Shown here one piece after another: positions 23,742-31,284 of a stretch of DNA of 32,947 nucleotides. The stretch is from Flavobacterium reichenbachii. GTDB lineage: Bacteria; Bacteroidota; Bacteroidia; Flavobacteriales; Flavobacteriaceae. A model generated the notes under the pieces. It ran no database searches. It was not told the origin of the DNA and saw nothing but the letters and a program-made list of their open reading frames with translations. The position numbers and the translations under genes were made by a program. The stretch spans positions 1 to 32,947 of the forward strand of contig NZ_MUHF01000007.1 of the NCBI RefSeq assembly GCF_002217435.1. Direction: 5' to 3'. The first letter of the stretch is position 1. Every line of letters begins with the position of its first letter.

Positions 23742-23772
23742 TTGTTATTTTCGCTTTTAAAAATTATCTTTG
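23742..23772 (+). promoter_or_regulatory. Promoter of the acyl-CoA dehydrogenase gene
   Basis: TTG at 23742-23744, 20 bases, then TATCTTTG at 23765-23772, a full consensus match. The leader is about 100 bases long. Confidence 0.65.
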
Positions 23773-23877
23773 AAAGCCTGTTTTTTAAAAATCAGGTAAT
23801 TCAAAAAACAAAAATAATAAACCGCAAAACTAATTTGAATTAAAAATTGGTTTAGAAAAACAATAAAACTTAAGACT

Positions 23878-25020
23878 ATGGATTTCAATCTTACCGAAGA
23901 ACATTTAATGATTCAACAAGCTGCAAGAGATTTTGCTCAAAACGAATTGCTGCCTGGTGTTATTGAACGTGACGAAAATCAAACTTTTCCAACAGAGCAA
24001 GTAAAAAAGATGGGACAGCTGGGATTCATGGGAATGATGGTTGACCCAAAATATGGAGGAAGTGGTCTTGATGCTATTTCTTATGTAATCGCTATGGAAG
24101 AAATTTCTAAAATCGATGCTTCTGCTTCTGTAGTAATGTCTGTAAATAATTCATTAGTTTGCTGGGGATTACAAGAATATGGTACAGAAGAGCAAAAACA
24201 AAAATATCTGCCAGGTTTAGCTTCAGGAGAAATCCATGGCGCTTTTTGCCTAAGTGAGCCAGAAGCGGGCAGTGATGCAACTTCACAAAAAACGACTGCC
24301 GTAGATATGGGCGATCATTATGTGGTAAACGGAACAAAAAACTGGATTACAAACGGAAATACGGCTTCTGTTTATTTGGTAATTGCACAAACACATCCAG
24401 AATTAAAGCATAAAGGAATCAATGCTCTGATTATGACCAAAGATATGCCTGGTTTTTCTGTGGGTCCAAAAGAACAGAAAATGGGAATCCGCGGTTCAGA
24501 TACACATTCATTAATGTTTAGTGATGTCATAGTTCCCAAAGAAAATAGAATCGGAGAAGATGGTTTCGGATTTAAATTTGCAATGAAAACTCTAGCGGGA
24601 GGACGTATTGGTATTGCTTCTCAAGCTTTGGGTATTGCTTCTGGAGCTTACGAATTAGCATTAAAATATTCTAAAGAGCGCAAAGCTTTTGGAACAGAAA
24701 TCTGCAATCATCAGGCAATCGCTTTTAAACTGGCAGATATGGCTGTAAATATAGAAGCTGCACGCCACTTGTGTATGAAAGCAGCTTGGGATAAAGACCA
24801 GCATAAAAATTATGATGTCTCTGGTGCGATGGCAAAATTATTTGCTTCGCAAGTTGCAATGGATACGGCTGTTGAGGCAGTTCAGATTCATGGCGGAAAC
24901 GGTTATGTAAAAGAATATCACGTTGAGCGATTTATGCGTGATGCTAAAATTACACAGATCTACGAAGGAACTTCTGAAATTCAGAAAATTGTGATTTCCA
25001 GATCAGTTATTGCAGGATAA
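23878..25020 (+). CDS. Acyl-CoA dehydrogenase (short-chain type)
   Basis: This FAD flavoenzyme forms the 2,3-double bond of an acyl-CoA in fatty acid or branched-chain amino acid breakdown, passing electrons to ETF. It has 380 residues, the normal length. The N-terminal helical domain begins F-N-L-T-E-E-H-L-M-I-Q. The FAD-binding loop is A-F-C-L-S-E-P-E-A-G-S-D at about 121-132, with W-I-T-N-G in the next segment. The C-terminal signature Q-I-H-G-G-N-G-Y is followed by the catalytic base E363 in I-Y-E-G-T-S-E-I-Q, at the position typical of short-chain/butyryl-CoA enzymes. It is a single-gene unit with a long leader and a strong terminator. Confidence 0.95.
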   Translation: MDFNLTEEHLMIQQAARDFAQNELLPGVIERDENQTFPTEQVKKMGQLGFMGMMVDPKYGGSGLDAISYVIAMEEISKIDASASVVMSVNNSLVCWGLQEYGTEEQKQKYLPGLASGEIHGAFCLSEPEAGSDATSQKTTAVDMGDHYVVNGTKNWITNGNTASVYLVIAQTHPELKHKGINALIMTKDMPGFSVGPKEQKMGIRGSDTHSLMFSDVIVPKENRIGEDGFGFKFAMKTLAGGRIGIASQALGIASGAYELALKYSKERKAFGTEICNHQAIAFKLADMAVNIEAARHLCMKAAWDKDQHKNYDVSGAMAKLFASQVAMDTAVEAVQIHGGNGYVKEYHVERFMRDAKITQIYEGTSEIQKIVISRSVIAG

Positions 25021-25039
25021 ATTTTAACTCCATAAATAC

Positions 25040-25079
25040 AAACCCCTTTCAGTCTTTTTAGGATGAAAGGGGTTTTTTG
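25040..25079 (+). terminator. Terminator of the acyl-CoA dehydrogenase gene
   Basis: AACCCCTTTCA (25041-25051) pairs with TGAAAGGGGTT (25064-25074) and a T run follows to 25079. Confidence 0.85.
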
Positions 25080-25084
25080 TTGAT

Positions 25085-25092
25085 TATTTTTG
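25085..25092 (+). promoter_or_regulatory. Candidate -7 box of the M28 peptidase gene
   Basis: TATTTTTG fits TAnnTTTG and lies 53 bases before the ATG at 25146. The upstream distance where TTG is expected falls in the terminator stem and has no TTG. Confidence 0.35.
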
Positions 25093-25145
25093 TTAATTTT
25101 CAGAACCATAACTTAAGTTGAACTATTTTAACCAACCAGATTTTT

Positions 25146-26123
25146 ATGAAAACACTTTACTTTTTACTTCCGTTTGTTTTTTTTGCCTGTAAATCCAGTA
25201 CTTCTGCTGTAAATGAAAAAGCGGCACAATCTACTGCAAAACCGTTAGAGATTAGCTATAAAGTGAAGGAATCTCATGTCTCGGATTTTTTAAAATATCT
25301 TTCTTCTGATGAATTGGAAGGACGTGAAACCGGGACAAAGGGAATCGAAAAAGCAGCCGTTTTTCTGGAAGACTTTTTGAAGAAAAACAATGTAAAACCC
25401 TATTTTAAAACGTATCGAGATACACTGACCAATTTTAAAACACCAGCGTATAATATTGTAGGTGTTCTGGAAGGCAGCGATCCCGAGCTTAAAAAAGAGT
25501 TTATAGTTTTGAGTGCTCATTATGATCATATCGGATTAGAAAAAACAAAGCAGGCAGATGTTGTAAATAACGGTGCAAACGATGATGCTTCTGGAGTAAC
25601 GGCAGTTGCAGAAATGGCAAAATATTTCAGCGAAACAAAATCAAATAAAAGAAGTATTCTTTTTGTGTTTTTTGCCGGAGAAGAAAAAGGACTGTTAGGA
25701 TCTAAAAGTTTAGTGCAGAAACTTAAAAACCAAAATTTTAATTTATATGCCCAGCTGAATATTGAAATGATTGGCGTGCCCATGAAAAGGGATTATCTGG
25801 CTTACATTACAGGGTTTGATAAATCGAATATGGCAGATAAAATAAACCAGTACACCGGAAAAAAAACAATTGGGTTTTTACCAAAAGAAGCCGAATATAA
25901 ATTGTTTTACAGATCTGATAACTATTCTTTTTATGATGTTTTCAAAAAACCATGTCAGTCGGTAAGTACTTTTGATTTTGAAAATTTTGACTTTTATCAT
26001 CATGTTTCAGATGAGTTTAAAGTAATGGATATTGCACACATGACTTCTTTTATTCAGGAGTTTCTACCGGCGGTAACTGAAATGGCAAATTCAAAAACAC
26101 AAGAAATTACCATGAATAATTAA
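25146..26123 (+). CDS. M28-family zinc aminopeptidase, lipoprotein
   Basis: This 325-residue exopeptidase is attached to the membrane by lipid: the signal ends F-F-A-C with the lipobox Cys15, followed by a Ser/Lys-rich tether. Peptidase M28 metal sites are visible: H125 in S-A-H-Y-D-H, D147 in G-A-N-D-D-A-S-G, E179/E180 in F-F-A-G-E-E-K-G-L-L-G-S, E207 in L-N-I-E-M-I-G (Asp in many relatives) and H285/H286 in F-Y-H-H-V-S-D. It should remove N-terminal residues from peptides in the periplasm or at the surface. The SDR gene follows after 35 bases but has its own -7 box. Confidence 0.93.
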   Translation: MKTLYFLLPFVFFACKSSTSAVNEKAAQSTAKPLEISYKVKESHVSDFLKYLSSDELEGRETGTKGIEKAAVFLEDFLKKNNVKPYFKTYRDTLTNFKTPAYNIVGVLEGSDPELKKEFIVLSAHYDHIGLEKTKQADVVNNGANDDASGVTAVAEMAKYFSETKSNKRSILFVFFAGEEKGLLGSKSLVQKLKNQNFNLYAQLNIEMIGVPMKRDYLAYITGFDKSNMADKINQYTGKKTIGFLPKEAEYKLFYRSDNYSFYDVFKKPCQSVSTFDFENFDFYHHVSDEFKVMDIAHMTSFIQEFLPAVTEMANSKTQEITMNN

Positions 26124-26126
26124 CGA

Positions 26127-26154
26127 TTCGTTTTGAGGGTTTTGCTTATTTTTG
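26127..26154 (+). promoter_or_regulatory. Candidate near-leaderless promoter of the SDR gene
   Basis: TATTTTTG at 26147-26154 matches TAnnTTTG. TTC at 26127-26129 lies 17 bases upstream in place of TTG. The ATG is only 5 bases after the box, so the transcript would start at or next to it. Confidence 0.45.
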
Positions 26155-26158
26155 TTTC

Positions 26159-26836
26159 ATGAAAAATATTATTATAACAGGAACAAGCCGAGGAATTGGT
26201 TACGAACTGGCTTTGCAGTTTGCTAATTCAGGTAATAAAGTATTGGCATTATCAAGAAAAATACCGCAGGCACTTTTAGAACATGAAAACGTAACTTGCT
26301 TATCGGTCGATTTATCCAACGAATCAGAATTATATAAAGTTCAGGATTTTCTTTCCTCCACCTGGAAAACAGTTGATGCTTTAGTTCATAATGCAGGAAC
26401 TTTATTGCTCAAACCTTTTGCAGAAACCACTCAGACAGATTTTGAAAATATTTATAAAGTCAATGTTTTTGCTGTAGCAAATCTTACCAGAATTTGTCTG
26501 CCGTATCTTCAAAAAGGCAGTCATGTTGTAACGATCAGTTCTATTGGCGGTGTTCGAGGCAGCTTAAAATTTGCAGGTTTGGCAGCTTATAGTTCAAGTA
26601 AAGGTGCTGTAATAACGCTGACAGAATTATTGGCTGAAGAGTATAAAGAAAACGGAATTTCTTTTAATGTTCTTGCTTTAGGTTCTGTTCAAACAGAAAT
26701 GCTGGAAGAAGCTTTTCCTGGTTATCAGGCTCCAATTTCTGCGGAGGGTATGGCAGATTATATTTATGATTTTACCCTTAACGGGAATAAATATTTTAAC
26801 GGAAAAGTTTTAGAAGTTTCTTCAACTAATCCATAA
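26159..26836 (+). CDS. Short-chain dehydrogenase/reductase
   Basis: This NAD(P)-dependent oxidoreductase of 225 residues has the classical SDR layout: the cofactor loop T-G-T-S-R-G-I-G at 7-14, D51-L in the third strand region, H-N-A-G at 77-80, catalytic S127/S128 (T-I-S-S-I-G), and Y144-S-S-S-K148. Arg at 11 and 33 (L-S-R-K) favours NADP. The protein is slightly short, lacking much of the usual C-terminal substrate loop. Its stop abuts the stop of the convergent VanW gene (26836/26837) without a spacer. The substrate is unknown. Confidence 0.92.
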   Translation: MKNIIITGTSRGIGYELALQFANSGNKVLALSRKIPQALLEHENVTCLSVDLSNESELYKVQDFLSSTWKTVDALVHNAGTLLLKPFAETTQTDFENIYKVNVFAVANLTRICLPYLQKGSHVVTISSIGGVRGSLKFAGLAAYSSSKGAVITLTELLAEEYKENGISFNVLALGSVQTEMLEEAFPGYQAPISAEGMADYIYDFTLNGNKYFNGKVLEVSSTNP

Positions 26837-27541
26837 TTAATGTTCTGGCGAGATTAACTTATAAGAAGATTGATATTTTATTTCTTTGTTAACCAATGTG
26901 TCTACAAGGATTTTACCTTCTAAATAATCTCGCCTGAATTCTAATTCTGTTTCTTTAATCGGATTTAAACTTTCTAAATTACAAGTAATATAATTGGAGT
27001 TAAAAACAAAATTGAATCTTATAGGAAAGTCAAAATTATTTTGAAACATTAAATCTTTACTTCCGTAAACAACAGTGGCATCGGCGCCAAGCGGTGTAAA
27101 TCGTTCTTCCTCTGTATAAATATCTACAGAATGATTGTGTCTTTCTATTATTTTGAGATTAGCTTTTATTCCAGTAACATACAAGATACTGGAAAGCTGA
27201 CAGATTCCGCCGGCTTTTTCTTCTGAAACTTTGCCGTTAATAATATTTCTGCCGACCTTAAAAATTTTGGAATTCGGATTTCCTATTATTCTCCAAAAAG
27301 AAAATACTTGATTTGGGTATATCGTGATGTTTTCTATTTTTTGTGCACCCGTAATAATATTGTGTGTTTTGTTTTCAAAAAACTTTCCCTTTTTTATTTC
27401 CTGCAAGGTCGAAATAGTAAAACTAAAGTTTTTATTTTCTTCTTTTGTACATGCAAAATCATACTTTAAACCATTAAAATAGCGAAGATAAAGTTTAAGG
27501 TGTAATTTTATTTTGCTTGGAATGATATGTTTTAAAATCAT
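26837..27541 (-). CDS. VanW-family protein
   Basis: This protein has 234 residues from the ATG at 27541, which overlaps the stop of the methyltransferase gene as ATGA. The VanW domain is clear: F-S-F-W-R-I-I-G-N-P at about 80-89, G-G-I-C-Q-L-S-S-I-L-Y at 111-121, E-R-H-N-H-S at 133-138 and P-L-G-A-D-A-T-V-V-Y-G at 150-160. VanW occurs in some vancomycin-resistance clusters and in many envelope proteins, but its reaction is unknown. There is no signal peptide; the N-terminus is basic (K-I-K-L-H-L-K-L-Y-L-R-Y). The coupling with a methyltransferase is the main context. A longer start (27598) would overlap the upstream gene by 61 bases. Confidence 0.9.
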   Translation of the reverse strand: MILKHIIPSKIKLHLKLYLRYFNGLKYDFACTKEENKNFSFTISTLQEIKKGKFFENKTHNIITGAQKIENITIYPNQVFSFWRIIGNPNSKIFKVGRNIINGKVSEEKAGGICQLSSILYVTGIKANLKIIERHNHSVDIYTEEERFTPLGADATVVYGSKDLMFQNNFDFPIRFNFVFNSNYITCNLESLNPIKETELEFRRDYLEGKILVDTLVNKEIKYQSSYKLISPEH

Positions 27542-28206
27542 TTTTTTTCTAGAACTAAGATGATGTAAGAGGCATAATGCTTTAAGAAAGAACGGCAAAG
27601 TATGTTGTCAATTCTAATAAAAAGCTTTCTTAACTTTTTAGGAAAACGATGAATGGGAAGAAAAAGAATGCCGACTTGTTTTTTAAGCTTCCATTTGTCT
27701 TTGGTCAATTTGAAAATTTCATCTGAAGTAAATCCATTGGCTCCATGCCAATTTTCTGATTTATGACTCGTAATTTTTCTTCTTTTTGCAGAAGGAAAAT
27801 CAAAGATTAAAAGCCCATTTTTTTCAAGAATTCGATGCGCTTCATCCAAAAAAGAAACAGTTTCAATTTTATTTAAATGCATAATAACATGAAAACAAAA
27901 TGCATTTTTAAAATAATTTTCGTCAAAAGGAATCTCCGACAACGATCCTAATTGGATATTTTTTTCAGGATATTTCTGCTTTGACTGCAAAATCATATTA
28001 GAGCTGATGTCGATGCCGTAATCTGCAAAATTTAAAAAGCGTCCTGTTCCGCATCCAATGTCCAATGTTTTTGAAGTATCAAGATTTACAGATTTTAAAA
28101 ATAAACGTTCCTGTTGGTCAATAAACGCACCGTAACTATTGTTGAAACGGTCGTTATCGTAGTTTACAGCTAATTGCTGGTAATAATCAGTGATTTGATT
28201 TTGCAT
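27538..28206 (-). CDS. SAM-dependent methyltransferase
   Basis: This class I methyltransferase has 222 residues from the ATG at 28206 (M-Q-N-Q-I-T-D-Y-Y). Motif I is L-D-I-G-C-G-T-G-R-F at 48-57, D66 lies in Y-G-I-D-I-S-S-N, and motif II-III is F-D-E-N-Y-F-K-N-A-F-C-F-H-V-I-M-H at about 94-110. The helical end contains a basic segment (R-F-P-K-K-L-R-K-L-F-I-R). An upstream extension in the same frame would run through the divergent SprT gene start and is rejected. The VanW gene overlaps its stop codon by ATGA, so the two are translated in turn. The methyl acceptor is not known. Confidence 0.88.
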   Translation of the reverse strand: MQNQITDYYQQLAVNYDNDRFNNSYGAFIDQQERLFLKSVNLDTSKTLDIGCGTGRFLNFADYGIDISSNMILQSKQKYPEKNIQLGSLSEIPFDENYFKNAFCFHVIMHLNKIETVSFLDEAHRILEKNGLLIFDFPSAKRRKITSHKSENWHGANGFTSDEIFKLTKDKWKLKKQVGILFLPIHRFPKKLRKLFIRIDNILCRSFLKHYASYIILVLEKK

Positions 28207-28224
28207 AGTTAAGAGAGCTGCATT

Positions 28225-28256
28225 TTGGCAGAATAAAAATAAAAATACTATTTTTG
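28225..28256 (+). promoter_or_regulatory. Near-leaderless promoter of the SprT-like gene
   Basis: TTG at 28225-28227, 21 bases, then TATTTTTG at 28249-28256. The ATG is at 28262, 6 bases after the box. The layout is very close to the SDR promoter (TATTTTTG-TTT then ATG). Confidence 0.6.
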
Positions 28257-28261
28257 TTTTA

Positions 28262-28858
28262 ATGAGTGAAACTTTAGCAAAATATATACCGGAACATGCT
28301 GTAAAGCCCGTTTTTGAATTGATTGTTGCCAATCAGGTTCATCTTAAAATCGTGAATGAGCGCCAGACGCGACACGGTGATTACAGACGAGGCCCAAGTG
28401 GAAAGCATGAAATCACGGTAAATGCAAGTCTGAACAAATATCGGTTTTTAATTACACTGATTCATGAAATTTCTCATTTAGTGGCATTCGAAAAATTTGG
28501 ACGAAATATAAAACCTCATGGAAATGAATGGAAATATACTTTTCAGCGTTTGATGGTTCCGTTCATTAGACCAGAAATATTTCCCGGCCAGATTTTGCCT
28601 TTGCTGGCGAGGCATTTTAAAAACCCTTCGGCAAGCAGTGACACTGATACTACTTTATCATTAGCATTAAAACAATATGATGCTAAAGATGATAAAAATT
28701 ATGTTTTTGAAATTCCCTACGGAAGTGTTTTTAAAATTAAAAACGGAAAAATATTTAAAAAAATAGCGGTAAGAACAAAACGTTTTGAGTGTATTGAAAT
28801 AAGCTCTGGAAAAACCTACCTTTTTAACCCAAATGCTGAAGTTGAGCTAATAGATTAA
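28262..28858 (+). CDS. SprT-like zinc metallopeptidase
   Basis: This is a 198-residue SprT-family protein, related to the domain of DNA-repair proteases such as Spartan. The active-site helix reads T-L-I-H68-E-I-S-H72-L-V-A, and the third ligand H86 is in K-P-H-G-N-E-W, the family arrangement. An N-terminal helix with K-Y-I-P-E-H-A and the strand R-Q-T-R-H-G-D-Y-R fits. The C-terminal 60 residues (K-N-Y-V-F-E-I-P-Y-G-S-V-F) lack the paired CxxC zinc ribbon of many relatives and look like a small beta domain. It is cytoplasmic, divergent from the methyltransferase gene, and has its own terminator. Confidence 0.88.
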   Translation: MSETLAKYIPEHAVKPVFELIVANQVHLKIVNERQTRHGDYRRGPSGKHEITVNASLNKYRFLITLIHEISHLVAFEKFGRNIKPHGNEWKYTFQRLMVPFIRPEIFPGQILPLLARHFKNPSASSDTDTTLSLALKQYDAKDDKNYVFEIPYGSVFKIKNGKIFKKIAVRTKRFECIEISSGKTYLFNPNAEVELID

Positions 28859-28878
28859 AGTTTTAAAAAATTCAAAAT

Positions 28879-28927
28879 AAAAATTCCAAATTCCAATTTT
28901 ATGTAAGATTAAGATTTGGAATTTTTT
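28879..28927 (+). terminator. Terminator of the SprT-like gene
   Basis: AAAAATTCCAAAT (28879-28891) pairs with ATTTGGAATTTTT (28914-28926). The loop is long at 22 bases. Confidence 0.6.
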
Positions 28928-28972
28928 GTTGGGATTTCTCATAAGAAATTTAATATTAATTTAAAACATAAT

Positions 28973-29004
28973 TTGTTCTACGTTTGTAGAATTGTATATC
29001 TTTG
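28973..29004 (+). promoter_or_regulatory. Promoter of the secreted protein gene at 29022
   Basis: TTG at 28973-28975, 21 bases, then TATCTTTG at 28997-29004, a full match. It fixes the start at 29022, since a longer frame from 28992 would begin inside the promoter. Confidence 0.65.
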
Positions 29005-29021
29005 AAAAAATTATTTTTTTT

Positions 29022-29627
29022 ATGGAAAGAATATTACTCAGCTTATTTTTTGTGTTGGTTTTCTCAAATTTTGTTCTAGGACAAGATACTTCTAATTTGG
29101 AAAAAGAAGAAAAAACGAATCCGATTATATATATTGAAGGTTTCGGCGGACCATCAGTAGTGAAGAATTTTGGTGTTTCTGGCGGTGTTGGACTCAATTA
29201 TCAATTAGCAGAAAGCCTGTTTACTTTTAGATATATAAATTCAGCTGGCTATAGAAGGAAAAATGATGGTCCAGTTATTATTGCTCCATCGGTTTACAAG
29301 TCAGAAGATAATGTTGAGCTTGCCTTAATGTACGGGAGGCGTTGGGTAAAAGAACATCATTCATATAGTATTTCAGCAGGAATTAGCCGAAATAATTTGG
29401 AGTTAGAAAGCCGAGATCTTGATGGAATTCGTACAGTCTCAACTATAGGTTTTTATGGGTTTCCTTTTGAAGCTAATTATAAAAGATTTTACTCAAAAAA
29501 AAGATCTAATTTGATATATAATGTGTTAATTCCGAGTGTTGGATTCAAACTTTTTGGAGATATTGGAAAATATACTTTTGTAGGTGTTGGCGTATCAGTA
29601 GGTTTTGGATTATGCAAACATTATTAA
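29022..29627 (+). CDS. Exported protein, probable small beta-barrel
   Basis: This 201-residue protein starts at the ATG at 29022 (M-E-R-I-L-L-S-L-F-F), with a signal peptide ending V-L-G-Q at 18-21. The mature protein is built of alternating hydrophobic/polar strands with many Gly, Tyr and Phe (G-F-G-G-P-S-V-V, G-G-V-G-L-N-Y-Q-L, S-V-G-F-K-L-F-G-D-I-G, G-V-G-V-S-V-G-F-G-L), typical of an outer-membrane barrel of about eight strands. No specific family is recognised. The gene stands alone between two hairpins that share the core CAAATTCCAA. Confidence 0.7.
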   Translation: MERILLSLFFVLVFSNFVLGQDTSNLEKEEKTNPIIYIEGFGGPSVVKNFGVSGGVGLNYQLAESLFTFRYINSAGYRRKNDGPVIIAPSVYKSEDNVELALMYGRRWVKEHHSYSISAGISRNNLELESRDLDGIRTVSTIGFYGFPFEANYKRFYSKKRSNLIYNVLIPSVGFKLFGDIGKYTFVGVGVSVGFGLCKHY

Positions 29628-29632
29628 AAATG

Positions 29633-29677
29633 AAAATCCCAAATTCCAACATTATCAAAACTGGAATTTAGGATTTT
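29633..29677. terminator. Bidirectional terminator between convergent genes
   Basis: AAAATCCCAAATTCCA (29633-29648) pairs with TGGAATTTAGGATTTT (29662-29677) with one mismatch. It sits between stops at 29627 and 29699. Confidence 0.7.
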
Positions 29678-29698
29678 TATATTGATATTTAAAAGAAA

Positions 29699-30460
29699 CT
29701 ATCCTTTCAGATAAGCTTCTCTAACTTTTTTAAATAAATTAGAAGAGTATACAAACTTTACGATAGCTTCATTATCGGTTCTAAAAATTTCTTCTTTAGT
29801 TCCCTGCCATGCTTTAAGTCCTTTCTTTAAGAAAACAATGTTCTCTCCAATTTCCATTACCGAGTTCATATCGTGCGTGTTGATTACGGTTGTAATATTG
29901 TACTCTTTGGTAATTTCTTGAATTAAATTATCAATCAATGTTGAGGTATTCGGGTCCAGACCAGAGTTTGGTTCATCACAAAACAAATACTTTGGATTGT
30001 TTACAATAGCACGCGCAATGGCAACACGTTTCTGCATTCCTCCAGATATTTCAGAAGGAAGTTTACCGTGTGCATCTACTAGATTTACTCTTTCTAAAAC
30101 AAAATCAACACGTTCTTTGATTTTTGCTCTATTATCATTGGTAAACATTTTTAAAGGGAAAGCAACATTTTCAGCAACTGTCATCGAATCAAATAAAGCG
30201 CTTCCCTGAAAAACCATTCCTATTTCGGTTCTTAATTCTCTTTTTTCATCTGGATCTAAATCTGCATAAACACGTCCGTCGAACTCAATTGATCCCGAAT
30301 CAGGCGCATGAATTCCCAGCAGTGTTTTTAATAAAACTGTTTTTCCAGAGCCACTTTGTCCAATAATCAGATTGGTCTTTCCAGCTTCAAAAACGGTCGA
30401 AATACCTTTTAAAACTTTACTGTCGCCAAATGATTTTACTACATTTTTTACTTCTATCAT
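29699..30460 (-). CDS. mlaF: ABC transporter ATPase, MlaF type
   Basis: This is the ATP-hydrolysing subunit of a phospholipid transport system at the inner membrane. It has 253 residues, with all ABC motifs: Walker A G-Q-S-G-S-G-K-T at 34-41, Q-loop Q85 (V-F-Q-G-S-A-L-F, an MlaF-like context), signature S-G-G-M-Q-K-R at 139-145, Walker B Y-L-F-C-D-E-P at 158-164 and H196. The signature S-G-G-M-Q with Met is typical of MlaF/Mkl proteins. The start overlaps the stop of the permease gene by 4 bases (ATGA), showing tight coupling. No MCE-domain (MlaD) gene is beside it in this window. Confidence 0.93.
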   Translation of the reverse strand: MIEVKNVVKSFGDSKVLKGISTVFEAGKTNLIIGQSGSGKTVLLKTLLGIHAPDSGSIEFDGRVYADLDPDEKRELRTEIGMVFQGSALFDSMTVAENVAFPLKMFTNDNRAKIKERVDFVLERVNLVDAHGKLPSEISGGMQKRVAIARAIVNNPKYLFCDEPNSGLDPNTSTLIDNLIQEITKEYNITTVINTHDMNSVMEIGENIVFLKKGLKAWQGTKEEIFRTDNEAIVKFVYSSNLFKKVREAYLKG

Positions 30461-31206
30461 GATCCTAATAACAATTGGGTTAGTATATAATTAAAAAGAA
30501 TGATACATACTGATGTCCATACAAAAGATACTGTACTGGCTTTACCAACTTCTAATGCGCCGCCTTTCATATAATAACCATGAAATGATGGTATCGTGGC
30601 TAGTAACATTGCAAATATTAAAGTTTTGATGAAAGCATATACAATATGAAAAGGGATGAATTCCATTTGAGCTCCATTGATGAATTCAACACTTGTTGTA
30701 AACCCGCCGTAAACTCCTGCAAGCCATCCTCCAAAAATTCCTAAAAACATACTGATTCCAATCACAAACGGATACAATAGCAAAGCAATAATTTTAGGAA
30801 AAACTAAATAGTTTAATGAGTTTACACCCATAACTTCTAATGCATCTATCTGTTCTGTAACACGCATGGTTCCAATACTTGAAGTGATGAAAGATCCCAT
30901 TTTTCCAGCCATAATTACCGAAATAAAAGTAGGAGCAAACTCTAAAATTACAGACTGGCGCGTAGCAAAACCAATTAAATATTTAGGGATTAATGGATTT
31001 GTTAAGTTTAAAGCCGTTTGAATGGCAACAACCCCTCCAACGAAGAAAGAGATAAAACAAACAATTCCGAGAGAGTCTATAATTAAATCGTCGATTTCTT
31101 TAAAGATAAGATTTCTCATTACAGACCATTTGGTCTGTTTATTGAAAATTTCCTTCAGCATTAAAAAATATCTTCCGATTTGAGATAAATAACGAATGAG
31201 CATCAT
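30457..31206 (-). CDS. mlaE: ABC transporter permease, MlaE type
   Basis: This 249-residue inner-membrane permease pairs with MlaF for lipid movement between membranes. It has about five or six hydrophobic segments, near 46-66, 86-103, 131-163, 188-206 and 225-247. The MlaE hallmark is complete: E-F-A-P-T-F-I-S-V-I-M-A-G-K-M-G-S-F at 89-106, then I-G-T-M-R-V-T-E-Q-I-D-A-L-E-V-M-G at 111-127. The start is the first of two ATG codons in tandem. The glycosyltransferase gene ends 78 bases upstream. Confidence 0.93.
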   Translation of the reverse strand: MMLIRYLSQIGRYFLMLKEIFNKQTKWSVMRNLIFKEIDDLIIDSLGIVCFISFFVGGVVAIQTALNLTNPLIPKYLIGFATRQSVILEFAPTFISVIMAGKMGSFITSSIGTMRVTEQIDALEVMGVNSLNYLVFPKIIALLLYPFVIGISMFLGIFGGWLAGVYGGFTTSVEFINGAQMEFIPFHIVYAFIKTLIFAMLLATIPSFHGYYMKGGALEVGKASTVSFVWTSVCIILFNYILTQLLLGS

Positions 31207-31284
31207 AGTTTTTAAATATTGGCTAAAATAACGATTAGTTTACAGTTTACAGGTTAGTTTAAACTTTTTTAGTTTTTTTTAAGA

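Noticed and set aside
27541..27598. Longer start for the VanW protein
   Set aside because: It would overlap the methyltransferase gene by 61 bases. The ATG at 27541 gives a normal ATGA overlap and begins before the conserved domain.
28207..28332. N-terminal extension of the methyltransferase
   Set aside because: The extra 42 residues run antisense to the SprT-like gene start and its promoter and carry no family signal.
28992..29021. Upstream TTG start for the secreted barrel-like protein
   Set aside because: The added codons overlap the -7 box at 28997-29004 and would spoil the signal peptide.
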